A stretch of DNA of 64,000 nt. It comes from Callipepla californica brunnescens. Taxonomy: Eukaryota; Chordata; Aves; Galliformes; Odontophoridae. This document shows, piece by piece, positions 49,801 to 64,000 of this stretch. The stretch lies in contig JALIRH010000036.1 in the NCBI GenBank assembly GCA_023055505.1, forward strand, positions 4,712,001 through 4,776,000, written 5' to 3'. The notes below the pieces were generated by a model. The model was not told the origin of the DNA. It ran no database searches and worked only from the letters and a program-made list of their open reading frames with translations. Position 1 is the first letter of the stretch, and each line of letters opens with the position of its first letter. The position numbers were made by a program, and so were the translations under genes.

Positions 49801-52800
49801 AGCTCCTTCCCACTGTCTGATTCCTACAGGCAGGCTGAGTTTTGCCTGGGAACTGTTTATACAGTCTCAGAGCAGTTTAGAAACACCTATGGCTGGAGAT
49901 GAGGCGTAGGCATAGTCACACCCAGAGGCTGTTCTGAGTTGTTGAATATGGGCCGATTGTAGTTCGTCAGATATTTAATGATGCTGTGTTGAAAGTGATT
50001 GTACAGCAAGATATAACACATTTGGCTTCTAATTATAAAACTGGAAGGGATGTCTGAAGCACAAAGAGGAAGAGCAAGTCACAGGATTTTTCTTTTTCTC
50101 TTGTCTTTAAAGTAAGTAGCTCACATTCCAGTGGAGAACAGCCTGAGCCTTGTATCTGCTTGCAGCTGGACTGGAGCAGCTGTACATTTTCATCTCCTGC
50201 ACAAAGTGTAAACATCTTTGCTCAGAGCACGTGGAGCAGATGATTGTGTCTCTCACTTCCAGGTTCTTACTGGTAACCCTGAGAACATGTCAGAAACTGG
50301 TTTATAGGGCACCACAGGAAGTGGCAGTGCATCACACAGGCTTATGGCTGTGTGTGTTGCTGAAGTTGTCACACTGTGGAGTGCACTTTTCAACAGAGTG
50401 ATTGAGAATTCATCTGTTCTGGTCATCATGGTTGGCAACTTCAGTTCAGGCTTTCTGAGAGCCCAGGAGTTACTTGAACCTGCTCTTTCCTTCTGTCTCT
50501 GTTGCCTTCCCTCCTGGTTAGATGTCAGCTAGCTGATGCAGATTTTCTTGGCTAAATACAAATTTGCTGAAAATCCTGAATGACCAGATTGATTTGTGGG
50601 TCTTTGATGAAGAAGATTTGCCAGTAAATTTAGTTCTTCTCATCTCTGAATTAGAAGAGGAACTAAACAGTAGAAGAAACTGTGTGTGTCATTTATTCAG
50701 AATGTGCTGTAGTGAAAAGAGGCTGAAACAGCTGAGGCAGGACAGCCTTCCCAGTGCTCCAGTGCTGTCTTGTCTACTGAGATTTTACCTCTTGAACTCT
50801 GAAACGTCGGAGTACAGTGCATTTGAAAGGGCAGAACAGTAAGCCCACCACAGGTACTGACGAAAGAGAGCGTTGCTGTCGGGACCAATTATGGGAAGGT
50901 TGTGCATTAGGTTAGTAGTTCATTTTCTTACCTGGATACACCAGCTAGTCCCAAACCCACAGAATGCAGCATCAGTCATTTGTATTCCTATCCAGCTCTA
51001 GTGTTGTGCTGTAGATGGTTAAGATATAGTGCACATTATGATACTAAGATGGTATTTGTTCTTTATTTAGCAAACCTCCTTTATGGATAGAATTCTAACC
51101 CTGCTAGCTGCTCACATAGTATTTCTCCACTCTCTGTCTCAGCATTTTATTTCAGCCTGTGCTTTCATCCTTTGCATTTCCTCTGCAGTATCTTTTTGCC
51201 TTTGCTGGCCCAGCCAGGGGTGCTGAGAAGCTGCTGGAGGCTGCGTGGTTACTGTGACACTGACACTTTACCACTGAAAGGGGGATAATCCAGGGTTTTC
51301 TTGGTGTCTGGAGTTACTGGGCAGCAGTAAGCCACGTGGGCTCTGGAAAGATTTTGTAGTGAAGCCTGTTACCAGAGAATCCTATAGATTTCTGGGATCT
51401 ATGAGCAGGAGGTGTTGTCTTTGTGCAGGAAGCTTAGCTTTGTGTACCTCTGTTATTTCATTTATACCATTCAGGAACATCTAATCCTGATTTTACAGGT
51501 TTGATTAAACTCTTGCATTTCACATTAGACTGGAGTGTAGCAGAGAGTTATGTGCTGCAGCACAACACCTGGTAAGGATCCGCAGGGCAGCAGAGGTCCA
51601 GCTTCCCAAGCTGCTGCAGCCTGAGGGATAAGGATGGAGAGCTTCTCAGGACGTTGTTTAATTAATCAGTAATGAGAATAGCCTGAACTTGAGCAGTCTT
51701 TTCCATCTATAAAAAATAAAATAAATAAAAATGCCTGCAGAAAAATGATAGTGGGCACTGAACATGATCAAACAAATTTTCAAGTTCTATCTAACGTTTG
51801 TAGAATTTTCCCTTCAAGAGCAAGTAATAATAACACTATTTCAGCATTTGGAGTTACAAAATGTTTTTGTTTGTTTGCTTCCTGAGGCCATACCCTGTTC
51901 CTTTCAGCATGGAAGGTTGGTTCATAAGGGTGCTGTACTATTGCTGCACTACTGTGCTATTATAATACAGGAATAACTGCAAAGTAGGAAAGAATCTGTG
52001 AACTGAGCAGAATTGTAATCTAAAAAGAAAAACTGCAGTAATTCGTGTCTTTGCTTTCCAGGTGTCAGCTTTGTCGAGGTGGGGTTGGTGGCTCTGCAGA
52101 TGCGATGCATTTGTAACCAGTGTGTTTGTCTTAGGCTGTGGTTGCTTTTAGGAAATAGTGCTTTGTTCTGCTGAAAGGCACAACAAGCAGGCAAAACTGT
52201 GACCTACTTCTGTGCAGCCGAAGTTGAACATAACAGCAGAAGAAGTTTCGAGATGGGGTATTTCAGTACTCAGTGCCCTTTAAAACTGGCACTAAAATAG
52301 CACAAAGCCAAAGTATAGGTTTTGCAGCACTCAAGCCATGTTGATTACGTTTTGGTGTGTGCACAAGCTGTTCCAAACCTCTGATTTGCTTTTGATAGAA
52401 ATGTGCAGAGCACCGCATCGTGCCCTCGGCAGCCTGCTCCCAGACATCCCGGAGAACGGGGGAGATTGCAAATCAAATCTGTTCCAGATTAAGAACAAGT
52501 AGAGAATGATTAAAAAAAAAGAATAATACTGTTGCCTTACCAACAGTGCCAGAGGGGGAAGATTATTACCTGTGAGGAATAGGACAAGAAATGAATGGGT
52601 TATTTGGCAAGCTGGCAGACACAGGGATGTTTTTTAGGTTTGCTGTTCTCAGAAACTGTAAAGAATAGGTGGTTGGTACAGCAAAATCAAGGGAAACCTT
52701 TTCCAAATCAGAGAAACAAAGGAGGAAATTACTTCAGCACTGGATTGTGCAACACTGTGGCATCATCGGCTACAAGGCGCTTTACTGTGTGCTGGTGAGC

Positions 52801-55800
52801 TTGGTGTTCACTCAGAAATACACGTGTGGAAGGATTCTCTAGTTTGCTGATCTGATGGTGTCAGTCTTTGTAACTGCCTGTAAGCATTCGGCCATAAAAC
52901 CTTTATTTGAGACATCCCAACTCTTCTGTGTTCAAAGGATGATGATTCTGTGCTGTGTCTTAGCCACCTGCTGTTTCTCCTGTGGTAAAGTACATTCGTA
53001 ACTATGGGAACAAAAACTTAAGAACTCTGACACCCACATGTGTTGAAGTTGATTTATGGAAGGCCTTGAAGGGATGCTATGAACTGTGCTATGTGGAGCT
53101 CGGGCATGGAGGTTGATGGCTTTCAGTGAGAGCTGAGTGTGATGCGGGCAGGAGTTATGAAGAAGATCCTTGATGCTGTGGGTGTAACTTTTTTCTCTTA
53201 ACTGCACCATAACATGCCATGTTTGCCAGTTGCTTTGGTTGTGCCCAGATGTGGTCACCCGGGCTGAGCTATCACACCTGCTTTCAGCCTCTGCAGTGCG
53301 AGCAGCATCCACATCCGTGCACTAACCTTTCCTTTTCCTTTCCACGTTGGCACTTCTGGGTGTAAGAGCCATTTCTGCCTGGCTTTTCCTATCAAAATCT
53401 CATCTTATACTTATCTTAGTTATTGTGAGATCATCTGTAGTGGTAAAACACTTGGGACTTTATGGTAATACAATCTGTGTTTATTTTATTTCAAAAATTT
53501 GGAGGTATTGTGAATGCATTCAAATGTTTTTCTGATGTTTGCTTTGCGAACCTGTTCTAACTGCATAGCAAAAGTCTCCCAGAGAGAAAGCATTTTGTTA
53601 CACAGGTATTACTTATATTCAGGTAACTTTAAATCTTTTTTTTAGAATTGGAAATGCAACAAATGTAGATTGAAATGGAGTGGCTTATCAGTGAATTAGG
53701 TTTGTTTTTTTTTAAGTGAGATATTTTGTAACATTTGTTGGGGGGTGTTGGAAGATAATTGGTGTGAATCAGACCAGAATTTCATCACATTTGTTCTCTT
53801 ATCAGTGGATGTTGATTGATACTCATCATTCATTTTTAAGCTGGCTTTCTTGTGGACTTTAAATATAACTGTCGCATTGAAATCTGTTTGCTTTGAAGGC
53901 TAGGTGCTTATTTTCTTGGTATTTTGTTTTGAGTAATATCATTTCCATTTCTGAAAAACAGCTTCCCTCATGAGGACAGGAGAATTGTATGCGATACCCC
54001 TCGTAAATGTTTTTTACCTATGGAAAATGCTGAAGGAAGGTTAGATCCTGAGAGGATTTGATGTGTGCATTCAGAATATAAACAGATGCTGCTTTGCCCT
54101 TAAAATATTCCAATCTCATCTATTTTTTGACTTGCTGTTCCTGAGGATCGATGTATTTTAATAGCAATTCATATCCTGGTGAATGAAATTGGTGCCACTT
54201 TCTGGGTAGAAACTTGCTGCTGTTGGCCCTGTAGTGGCTGGTGTATCAGTACTTGAGCAGACTGCAAGAAATGATCATCTTTTTTCAGAGGCTTGGAGGA
54301 CTGCCTGCCAAACCTCAACCTCTTACACAGCATATGGTTTATTTGTGTGTAAAATGTCATCATGATGGTGGATGCAGCTTCTTTGTCCCTTCTGCCCCTG
54401 TGCCTTAAGTCAACCTGAGTTTGCATGGTGCAGTACAGCAGCAAGGGTCCTCAGTACTTCCCGTATTAGCATGTGTTAAAAATGTAGCAGATACAATGGG
54501 AATAAAACAAAAGCAGTGTGGAGTAAATACACAGTGCCCCTGCCTCACTAGGCTCCAGGAATAGCTGCTCCTGAAGTGCACCTGAACTGAGTTGCTCAGG
54601 AGATGATCTCTCAGGGGATATAGTGTTAAAAAAGAGCAAGCAAACAGGATCATGTTTTGCTGAAAATAGGCTTGGGCCAAATCCTTAAATCATGCGATGC
54701 TTAGGATGATGGAATTCATGCCTAAATGAAAGAAGGGTTTTCGTGTCAAGTCTTGCAGAGTATTGATCTGTCTGGAATGCTGATGGGTGCCTAAGGTGCG
54801 AAGATAAGATAACATCAGAACCTAGCAGGACAGTCTACTGTATCAACTGGAAACTATGAACAAGCCTTGACATTTCTCGTGTGGAAAGACTGAATCAGAT
54901 GAGAGAAAGGTGAATGTAAAAGCAGCACACAGCAAATCAGGTTCTTCAGTAAACTGAGATTAGAGCTTGAAATTGCTATAAGGCAGCACAGCAGTGTCAG
55001 AGAGCAGAAATGAATTGACTTTGCTTGCTGTGGGCAGAGTGGGGAGATGGAGGCAGCAGTGTCTGTTTGGGGTGAGGGGCTGCAGGGTTCTGCAGCAGAC
55101 TGCAGCACATTTGGGCTGGGTACTCTCATACGTTCCTTGCTCCCATCCCTCAGTTTTCCTTACCTGAAGGAAACTGTTTTTTCTGTTCATTTGCCCATCT
55201 TGATTAGATAGATTTCAGGTCAGAGACACACGTTTTCTTACCCTGTGTATTTAAATGGCATATAGTACAGACAGGAACTATTTGTTCAGGACTTCTAGGC
55301 AGCACCATCATGCTGAAATTCTTTGGAATTTAGGCAGACCTGAAGGCATTACACACTCATGTATTGTATTTTGGGACACCACATGCAGTAATATGCATTG
55401 TTTGTGAGCCATTTTCTATAATTCTGCATTAGTCTTTTCCTGCTAATTCTGGAGGGAAATACATTTTCTTGCCAAGAAAAGGAATTGGAAGTCCAAAACC
55501 AACAGCTTGCATATTTTTAATTGATAACTGTAGACTGATTTCTCAATCTAAGCAAGCGTGGCAAGATACCTTAGCAGCATGCAGGATGCTGTGTGGACAC
55601 AGGGGAGGCACTGAAATCAAAATGAGGTTTTTTTCTTTCCTAAATGTATTAGCACCCCATTAATGTTTGTTGCCTGCTGGATGAAAATCATCCCTCAGGA
55701 TGACAACTGGATTATCCTTCTACTTATTTCCTAACATTCACAAGCATTCCTGTGAGTTCTTTCTTGAAAGAGGGAGGAACAAAACACATGCTTACATCCT

Positions 55801-58800
55801 ATCTGAGAGTGGGGAAACAAGGAGTTAATAAAAGATTATCCCAGGTGGCTGAACACTTGAGTTGCAGTGAAAGGCTGGTAACATTCATTTAGCTCCTGTG
55901 CTGGTTTCTACCTGTCAGCAGCTCCTGATACACTGCTATACAGAGAATTAGAAATGAGCTTGCTCAGACCAGAAGCAGCATCCTTGGGAACTTTCTGATG
56001 TTGCATTGAAGACCAACCTGTGATGCTGTTTTTTATTATCGAAAAGAAGCGTTGAAGTATGAGTGATGTGCATATGGTCTTTGCTTTTTCCTTTGGTGTT
56101 TTGTTCACTTGATTCTCTCACTGGAATATGGATGATACAAGCACCGTTAAATGCCTCAGCCCGGATAAAGGTAAGTAGAAATGTTATTTTAACCACCTTA
56201 ATATCGCCTTAAACCACTTGCTATAGTGAGTTAGGCTATCCAGAAAAATCGAGTTTAGAGAGCTTTTTGGTGGCTTATTTTGTTATTCAAACTTAAACCC
56301 TTAAAACAAATACGTAGCAATTGCTGAAGGCAGCATTTGCAGTTCTGTACCTTTGCCTCCTATTACCTCCAAACCTTGAATAATGCATGCATTTCGAATG
56401 GCTGCTTCTTCCTGCAGGAGTGCAAGGGAGGCACCAGGTATATTTATGTCCCTTTTCTGCTCATTTAAGGAGCAAGCTGTCACCGTAAAGAAAGGCTTTC
56501 TATTTTTAACCATAGACCTTCTGCTACCCACATTAGGAGAGAGAAAAGAGACTCAGTGCTGTTGTGAATCAACTGCACTGTTTTATGGTTTCTTTTAATA
56601 TGTGATTTGCTTCTAATTAGATGCAGTTTCTTTACACCCATTAAATGAGTGCATAGCAACTGTTTGGGTTCAGTTTATCCCTAGTGGAGTTATACCAGGG
56701 GTGAGTTCTCTCTATGAGCTGCCTCAGCCTCTTCTTACTGTGCTGCAAAAGTTACCTGCAACTCCAAAATGGACATAATAGCTCTGGCTTGTTGAGAAAT
56801 TACAGTAATTCAAGACCACCTCTCAAAAACCCCATTTTTATTTTTCAGAAGCTTTATCTTCTTGTTAACTTGCTTAGGATCGTATCCTTAACCATGATGT
56901 ATTTTAATGGAAGGAAACACCTGCTTGCTTGTCTGTGGGCATTTTGTGTTTTGTGTCTGTTAGGCATGTGTCTCATACAGTAGTTACGCAACGAGAGGGA
57001 TGGCTTACGTGTGCTCAGCAGCTCTGTGCTGCTCCATCAGCACCTTCCTGTCAGTGGGAGAGCAGATCAGGAGCTCTGCCTCCTTGTGTGTGCAGCTAGC
57101 AGAATACTTTGTGACATGCTCATGGATACCTTGCCGTATCCGCTGAAGGAGATGCTCAGTGAAGTTTGCTTTTCTTTCAGTGCATCTGCTCAAAAATTCA
57201 TATCTGTATTAAAACTTTCCCTAAGTAAAATAGTTACAGTGTTTAATTTGATGCTTGGGTGCAGGAGCCATACCCGTTATCTTTAACTCTGCTTTGACTC
57301 TGCCATTTATTATTACTCTCATATGAACATAAGCTGAAGTGATGCTGTTTGCTCAGGAGGTGAGAAAAGGTAATGCAGGCTGGTGTGGCTGTACCTGCTC
57401 AGACACTCATCACTGCAGCAAGTACTCTTTCAATAACTGAAGAAGGATGTGAAAATGAAGGCAAATTGATTTGGAAGTCTCATTACACAGCAGAATTGTA
57501 ATTATAAAGAAAAAATTCTATAGAACACCTCCTAGAAAATCTTCTGTTGTAAATAGAAATTATACACTTTATTAATACAGATAATATCTGTGACAGCTTT
57601 AATGGCTGTGAGTGCCATGCAGATAATTCAGGTACATAAGGGAAGATTCGCAGTATGCATCAGAAGAATAGAAAAGTCTGAACTGGTGTGTTACTTTGAG
57701 GTTTGTAAAGCATTGCAGCGGTGACAGTGGGGTGCATTTAAATGTCGTTCAGTAATCTGTGATGATTGTCTGATTCTGTGAATGCTTATTCATATAACAA
57801 ACATTTGGAATGTACTGTACAACTTGACTCAAGGGTTAATTCACCTGTGTGAGTCAAGGATATTCACCAACTTTCTGTTTCTGCCAGATGGTGTCGTTCT
57901 AAGCTAGGTGGTGGAAGCACGCTGAAGAGGAAGGGGGTAACTTAAAAGGGCAGAGCTGCCATGAGCTGAAGGTTCAGGCGAGGCCACTTCATGGGCTTTG
58001 TTTTTACAGGGTGGTTACCTTCCTGCTCATCTGTGGGCTTGGAGGAAATGCGATTCTCCTCTCCCTCGAGGCAGTGCAGCTGGTCCTGTGGCCCTGCAGT
58101 TTGGTGCATGAATTTTCTGCCACAGAAATGTGTTCATTGCATGAGAGCTGATAGATTAAGAGGAAAAGAAGAAAATAGGCTATGTATAACTACCTTTTTC
58201 TTGATGAGGTTTCTTTTATCCAGTTGATTTAGCGGTAAGACGCCCAGTGAGTGGTTGTTATGGTCTGATATATATGCAGTTTCCTTTCAGTGCTTTAGAA
58301 AGTCCCTAAGCTATTGTTTCCATACTACAATGGGAAAATGCATACCACGCAGTTGTTTGCATTTAAAAGGATCTTAAAACCCGTAGGATTTCAGATCCCA
58401 CTTGGCCACATAAAGTCCTTAAATTTAGCATGTCTTCTGACCCCAGGGGCTGAAAGATGCTGATAAAAACTTCCACGGAAAGTGACACTGCAAACCGTAT
58501 GTAACACTGAACATGCTGATAATGGTGGCAGAGATGGCGCCGTGATGTAAGTAAGCATCAGGGTCTGCTATGGAGCTCAGGTGTCTTTAGAGAGAATGCT
58601 TTCACACGTGCTACTAAAGGCATTTTGTGTTACAGCTGTTTCCATGAGATTGGGTGAAACAGCCAGCAGCCCGAGGATAGAGTGGTATAGAGCGTGCTGT
58701 CAGGGTTCAGCACGCTGCCTGCTGTGCTGGGCTCTGATCTACTCAGCCCCTGCCTCCTCCTGTGCAGGGCACAGGGCCGTGGCAGCACTGCTCTCTGCAA

Positions 58801-61800
58801 AGCTCGAGGCGTTTGGTGGCACAGAGCAGTGATGTTTTGTGGCACGGCATGGCCAGAGAGAGAGCGTGTCTCCAGAGTTCAGCCTGCAAGCTGACTTCAC
58901 TAGCCTTGAGATGCCTGCTGCCCATCTCCTTCTGTGCCCCAGAGGGAAGTGAATCTGGCACACAGCTTTGTTTGAAACTGGAGTGAATAGTGGAGACCAA
59001 AGCAAAGGAATATAAATGCTTTTTCCAAAAGGGCCCTGAACAGATTACTTTGCTTCCTATGTTTTTCTAACTACTGGATCCAAGGCTCAAACAATATTAG
59101 GCAGTAAGCTTTATTGGCTTGCAGCCGCTGATCTTGTGATGGACTTCAGCTCAGCAGCCTGTGCTTACTGTGCAGCCGTGCTACACTGGATTTAATCCTG
59201 TCCTTCAGGAATTACAGCAGGTGGTTCCTCCTTGAAGACAGTTCATAATTATGATCATCTTTCAAGCCTGCAAAAAGACTTGCAATTAGTTTCTAAGGTT
59301 TACAGATGCTAAGTTCTGTGGAGTGATACATTTCTGAGAGGAAGACGAGGAAGTGATGAGTCAATATGCTTTCTAAATAATTCTGTCACAAAAATTCTGT
59401 TCAACAAAAAAATACTGCAACACACAAAATCAATAATAAAAGACAACTCCAACTTAATTGGAGTGGAACTTGAGGCAGAGATCTCACATCAAAGTGCATT
59501 TGCTTTATTTAGCCTGTAGAAGAACACAGCCTGTGCACTGCAGTAGCAGGCGCTACTGGAAATGTCAGTGCACTGCACTGCTTTCAAATCATGTTTCTGT
59601 CTTTGCTGCTCAGTGCATTGTGCTCTCTTCTGCTCAGAATACATGCTGAACTGCAGATTGTGAACTGTGGCATGCCTTCAGATAACATAGTGATTGCTTT
59701 GGCCATTCATTTCAGTTTCATGTACAGTCACCAATTAAAATGTTAACAAGGGAGATGAACATGAGCTAGGTGTTTTCTTACAAGGCAGGAGCATAGAAGG
59801 TGCTCAGTGGTACTGATGGATGTCTTCCCCCAGCCTGCCATCGTGTCCCTGTCAGTGTTTATGACCAGTGTCACTGAACAGAAGGAATATAGAGTGCTGG
59901 TAGGTCTTTATATCTTCAAATATAAAGAGTTTAAGATCTTCTGTAATTTTACAGGGAAAATTTCTTGTAATTGTTGGAAATAAGGTGACCTTAGACAAAC
60001 CTTCAGAATCTATGTCCAGAAGAAACTTAAAATCTTTGTTTTATGGTAACATCTGTCTATACATGTAAAGCTGTAATAATGACGCTTTGCACAAGTACAA
60101 GATTCAAATAGGTTTTAAATCGTTTTACTAAAGATAACGTGGAAATTGAATTTCCTTTCCGTAAGTGGTAGAGGGATTCTGGGCAGAATTCATTCGTAGG
60201 ATATTGTTATTATATTTTTATCTCTGTAGGTATCAACTACAGAAATATTTCAAAGAATGGCACAGGTTTTAAACTGACAGTTAATAATATTTCTACTGTT
60301 CATTGATAGAACGTGACACAAAATCTTAATTCATTAAGAAGCAGTCCTACTTGAAGACTCAAATCACAAAGCCTAGTTCTCATTTAATTAGAATAATTGC
60401 ATCAGATTTTTCTGATGAGCTCAAGAGACCTAAGCATCATGGAGGGGATAGGCTCATTGGCAGGATTACGCTGGCACTGCTGTTGCTGACAGGCCCCAGT
60501 TCCACAAGTATTGATTCACGTGTGTAAACTGTGACTGAAGAGCTTTCAGAAGGCATTGGAAAGCCCTGGAAGTGATCGTGCTTTGGGTTGCTTTGCTGGG
60601 GCAACTGTCTCACAGCTTGTCTGTGGCTTCCAGTGCTGAAAGATGTGCTGTGTGAGGGATCAGTGGCCTTGCAAATGGATGCATGCTGTCCAGAGCTGTA
60701 TTTCTGTAACGCTTAATAACTTGAGTCGGTTCAGAGCCACTGCAGCAGTGTTCAGCTTGGCGGGTGAGAAGCAGAAGCTGGTAACAGCACTGCTCCCACC
60801 TGCCACGGGCTGTAATCTGCCCCAGGATTACTGCGCTCGGAGCTGTGGCCAGATGGCCCTCGTGTCTGCAGGGGGCTGGAGCCAGGTCTGTGCCAAAGGT
60901 CAGTGGGGTGGTTGTGTTAGAATTAAGGAAAAGGCAGCTTATGTGCTGCTGGGATAATGCTGTGGTCCAGCTGGTGCTGGTTGGGTGAGCACGGGAAGTT
61001 CCGTTATAGTTCAGTGCAGATCTCATTTCTTTTTCCTCCTATGGACGTTAGCAGAACCTTTCAGAAGGGATTCTCCCAGTGAATTCTTAATATAACTAAT
61101 GCAGGAATTACAGCATAGATACTGTCTGCGATTCTGTCAGCATGTTCTTGCTGTATCCCTCTTCTTGGGGGACACTCATGCTGTTCTGTACAGGTGCAGC
61201 ACTATGAGAGTACACGGTCACAGAAACACAAAGGCAGATGGGTCCAGCTGAAGGGAAACTGAAACCGAGTTTGCAGGTCTTGCTGTCGAGATGATGCTAC
61301 TTTAGACCATTAGGAAGCAGTGTTCTCATGGGGAAAACAAACAAACAAAAAAAAAGGGTGGAGGGGAACATAAATTATGCATTTTGAAAGAGCTTTGTAA
61401 CTTCAGTTCAAGGGAAGATTGCTGTGCTCCTGCTGTTCGTGTGTCTTGTGTTCTGAGCCTGCACTGTTACTCAGATGGATTTCTAAACTGCACTAAGTGA
61501 TATGCATTTCAGCCAGTTGTACGCTTTTATTATTTTCCTTTTGAAGCAGCTCAGCATTTCGTGTTTCACATGACAGAGACAGGTTTACTAGTTTATACGA
61601 AGACCTTAGGCAGTGGTATCTTATGCAGAGATATCTAAGATACAGAGGTAGCTGTAATTTCTGCAGGTTTTCTAGGCCTTTTTGACTGCTGTTTACAGCT
61701 GAAAGTACAAAGGCGAGGAGGAAAGTGGGAGAGAGAGACAGTGCAGATAATGGCTGTGTGCCATCTGACATCAAAACCTTTTGTCTCCTCCTTTTATCTT

Positions 61801-64000
61801 GTTACTTCTACTGCAGGATGGCAATCATATTCTTTTTATCCTGCAGCCATTAGGAGCGAGATTTCCATGTGTGGGAAACAGTGATACCTCTATTAGTGTT
61901 CATCTGTGTGTCAGTAATTACTGCCCGTGTCTTTCCAGGTATTGTAGAATAAGCCCTGTGTGGTGAGGTCAGTTAGTTAATCTGGTAAAGTGGGTCTGTA
62001 ATGTGAAGGGCGTTCATGCAAGGATAAACGGAGCGCATCGCTGAGAAGTGGCAAATGTAATCCTTGAGGATTTCCAGACCTCTTATAGTACTGGTTCTGT
62101 AATGCTCAATATTCTGACAGCTGATGGATTGAAAGTGTATATATTGTTCAGTAACTAGTTCACTGTGTACACCTGAAATGTTTTCTGTGCTGGCTAAAGC
62201 TGAAGTGTAGCTGTCTGTGTGCACAAACTTCTTGCTATGCTGAGAGCCTAATTTGCCTCTTGTATTACTTCTGTTATATGCTTGAACCTTAATATACAGG
62301 AGGCACAAGAGATCAAAATCTGGACTAGCTATTAGCATTTCTTACACTCAAATTTTTAGTTTTTTTCTTTTCTGCTTAGGTCTGGATCTGTTTCCTTTTG
62401 CATTAAATAAAATTTTTAACACTTTTCCCTTGTTTCAACATTTAAACGTGCATTGGAAATGAATCTACCCATCCTGATGGACTGCACTGATCATCAATTC
62501 ATTTACCTCGGGAGGATCCTCATTTTACTCGCTCCTCTCTTACAGGAACACAGCACATATGGTTTATATCTTCTGCAAGATGTTCTTTCTCTGTGTGATG
62601 CAGTCTGACTTCTCTGCCCCTTACTGGCAGTGAACATGTTCTTTGACGAGACCTTTGACATTCCAGCATTGTTCTTCATGTCTTCTGAATCCCACTTTTA
62701 GAACAGCCACAGGGCAGCCAGGAGACTCAAATACTGTTCGGGTTCAAATCTTTTTGAGCCACAAAAAGCCTTTGGTACACCCAGAGAATAATAACTTTTT
62801 TTGAGTGCCATGGGAGGAAGTCTTTGGTCTGCACGTTTTGTCAGGTGAGCGAGATTTTTCTGAGGATGTCAAGTGGGGCAAGAATAGAAACCCATTTCAA
62901 TAGGCTTATATCCTAAGTACTCAGCTCAGTAGCTTAAGAGTTGGGAGAGGGATTAAGTCACGTTTAACCCTTTGTTGCTTTCTTCCTCTTTCCCCTAGTT
63001 ACCTGGCATCCAGCCACAATCAGTAAATAGAAGGACTTCTAAAACGGTGTTATTTTTCTCCACTTGTGATCATTAGGCCTTATTGAAGAGAGTGATTGGC
63101 TTGGAGGCATCTTGCTAATTTACTCTTGAAAGATATGTTAGGAGAACAGAAGGCTGTTGCTGAAGTATTTGGGTATGTAAAAGAAAGCAGCAAAGGTGTA
63201 CACAAGCATGTTGCTGCCCTTCACCCATAGCCCAGACTCAGTTTGGCTTTTATTCCTGAATAAATATGTGGCCAAACTCCGAGGCCAGGCTGCTATAAGA
63301 TCGCTGTACGCAGTCATGAAAGAAACAACTTGTGCTTGAGGATCAGTCATCTCTAGAATTATCTGCTATAAAGCTTTTGCAGACTGTGAGAGGAGGAGTG
63401 GGAAATACTTAATGAGTACATTTTAAATGGGCAGTTTGTGTTTAGCTTATCAAGCTAGAAGCATGTTGTGTTTCTTGTGCAGATCACAGATGGCAAGAGC
63501 ATTTGTATATTGTACTTAGCGTAGATCAAGAGGTTGTGATAACATAAATGTCACACTTCTGTATTTGGAATTTATTGGCTGCACTTCAAAGGGAATGAGG
63601 TAGTAACTTAGTGCTTTTTAAACATTAATACTTACCTGCTTTTATCTCTGCCACTTTTCGTGCAATCTGTTCCTGGTTTCTGTGAGCAGCGTTCATTCTG
63701 TACATTGCAGCTGGTTGACTTCTTTCATAGGGAAGTGTCTTCTGTGGGGTTGTCTCATTTTGCAAGGACTCTACCGTGCAGGTTTGGAGGTGAAAACATG
63801 CTGCTAACTAAGAAAAAAAAAAAAAACTTTTTTTTTTTAACCTTCTTATTTTTCTACAGCTGTAACATGTGTCACCTAAATCCCTTGACTGGATAGGGCA
63901 GAACCACGGCTTTAGGATTAGTGCGTACGGGGGATTTAGGATTTCAAGCAAACATGTTGCTGTGTTTTCAGCATATCTAGTTTTTCCTGCCTGGAGAGAA
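40880..64000. other. noncoding DNA, no gene seen; several candidate conserved blocks
   Basis: No exon of a recognised protein was found to the end of the window. I looked specifically for phospholipase C eta (PLCH2) sequence, expected next by mammalian synteny, and saw none. The longest plus-strand open frame in this part (41876-42208, 110 codons) has no recognisable domain and is probably chance. Homeodomain-rich AT blocks occur near 40.9-41.05, 46.0-46.1 and 47.1-47.17 kb. GC-richer patches near 58.7-58.9 and 60.75-60.95 kb are not CpG islands. Confidence 0.5.
63813..63838. repeat. A14-C-T11 palindromic homopolymer
   Basis: Fourteen A residues, one C and eleven T residues make a near-perfect inverted repeat. 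It could be the joined tails of two retroposons or a simple slippage product. It is also a likely site of sequencing or assembly error. Confidence 0.85.

Noticed and set aside
62738..62770. tRNA-like B-box (GGGTTCAAATC)
   Set aside because: No A-box at the right distance and no acceptor-stem pairing, so no cloverleaf.
23061..64000. Search for PLCH2 coding exons expected by synteny
   Set aside because: No segment resembled phospholipase C eta PH, EF-hand or catalytic-core sequence, so no gene name was assigned to the interval.

Overview
The window reads as avian nuclear DNA, most likely chicken or a close relative. The evidence is compact spliced genes with vertebrate GT-AG introns, CpG-island promoters, a truncated CR1 LINE 3' end, and the vertebrate 1p36-type gene order MORN1 (-) / RER1 (+) / PEX10 (-). 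The species and the chromosome-21 assignment are inference. There are no bacterial-type operons, CRISPR arrays or insertion sequences, and I recognise no tRNA or rRNA gene.

Layout. 1-6.3 kb: two consecutive minus-strand exons of MORN1 (6259-6163 and 5700-5558) in long introns. On the opposite strand, two phase-compatible exon-like ORF segments (642-791 and 1646-1708) followed by poly(A) signals may be the 3' end of an unidentified gene. 6.3-10.6 kb: sequence that should hold the 5' part of MORN1, though I could not find its first MORN-repeat exons; it contains a candidate conserved regulatory block and an X-box-like site. 10.6-11.7 kb: CpG island with NRF1, CCAAT, GC-box, ETS and YY1-type sites, the presumed shared RER1/MORN1 promoter, followed by a (GTTGT)n microsatellite. 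13.9-16.6 kb: the complete RER1 coding sequence in six coding exons (196 aa). 17.6-19.7 kb: gap between two convergent 3' ends. 19.9-22.8 kb: the complete PEX10 coding sequence in six exons on the minus strand (327 aa, intact C3HC4 RING), with its own CpG-island promoter. 23-64 kb: about 41 kb with no exon I can support. By synteny it is probably upstream or early-intron sequence of the next gene (PLCH2 in mammals), with one clear CR1 relic and some blocks that look like conserved noncoding DNA.

The two complete genes are housekeeping membrane-biology genes. RER1 retrieves ER membrane proteins and unassembled subunits from the early Golgi. PEX10 is a RING ubiquitin ligase of the peroxisomal import machinery. 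They are neighbours by conserved synteny and there is no sign that they form a functional unit. I found no convincing new biological system. The best leads are the possible unannotated plus-strand gene nested opposite MORN1 and the candidate conserved noncoding blocks.
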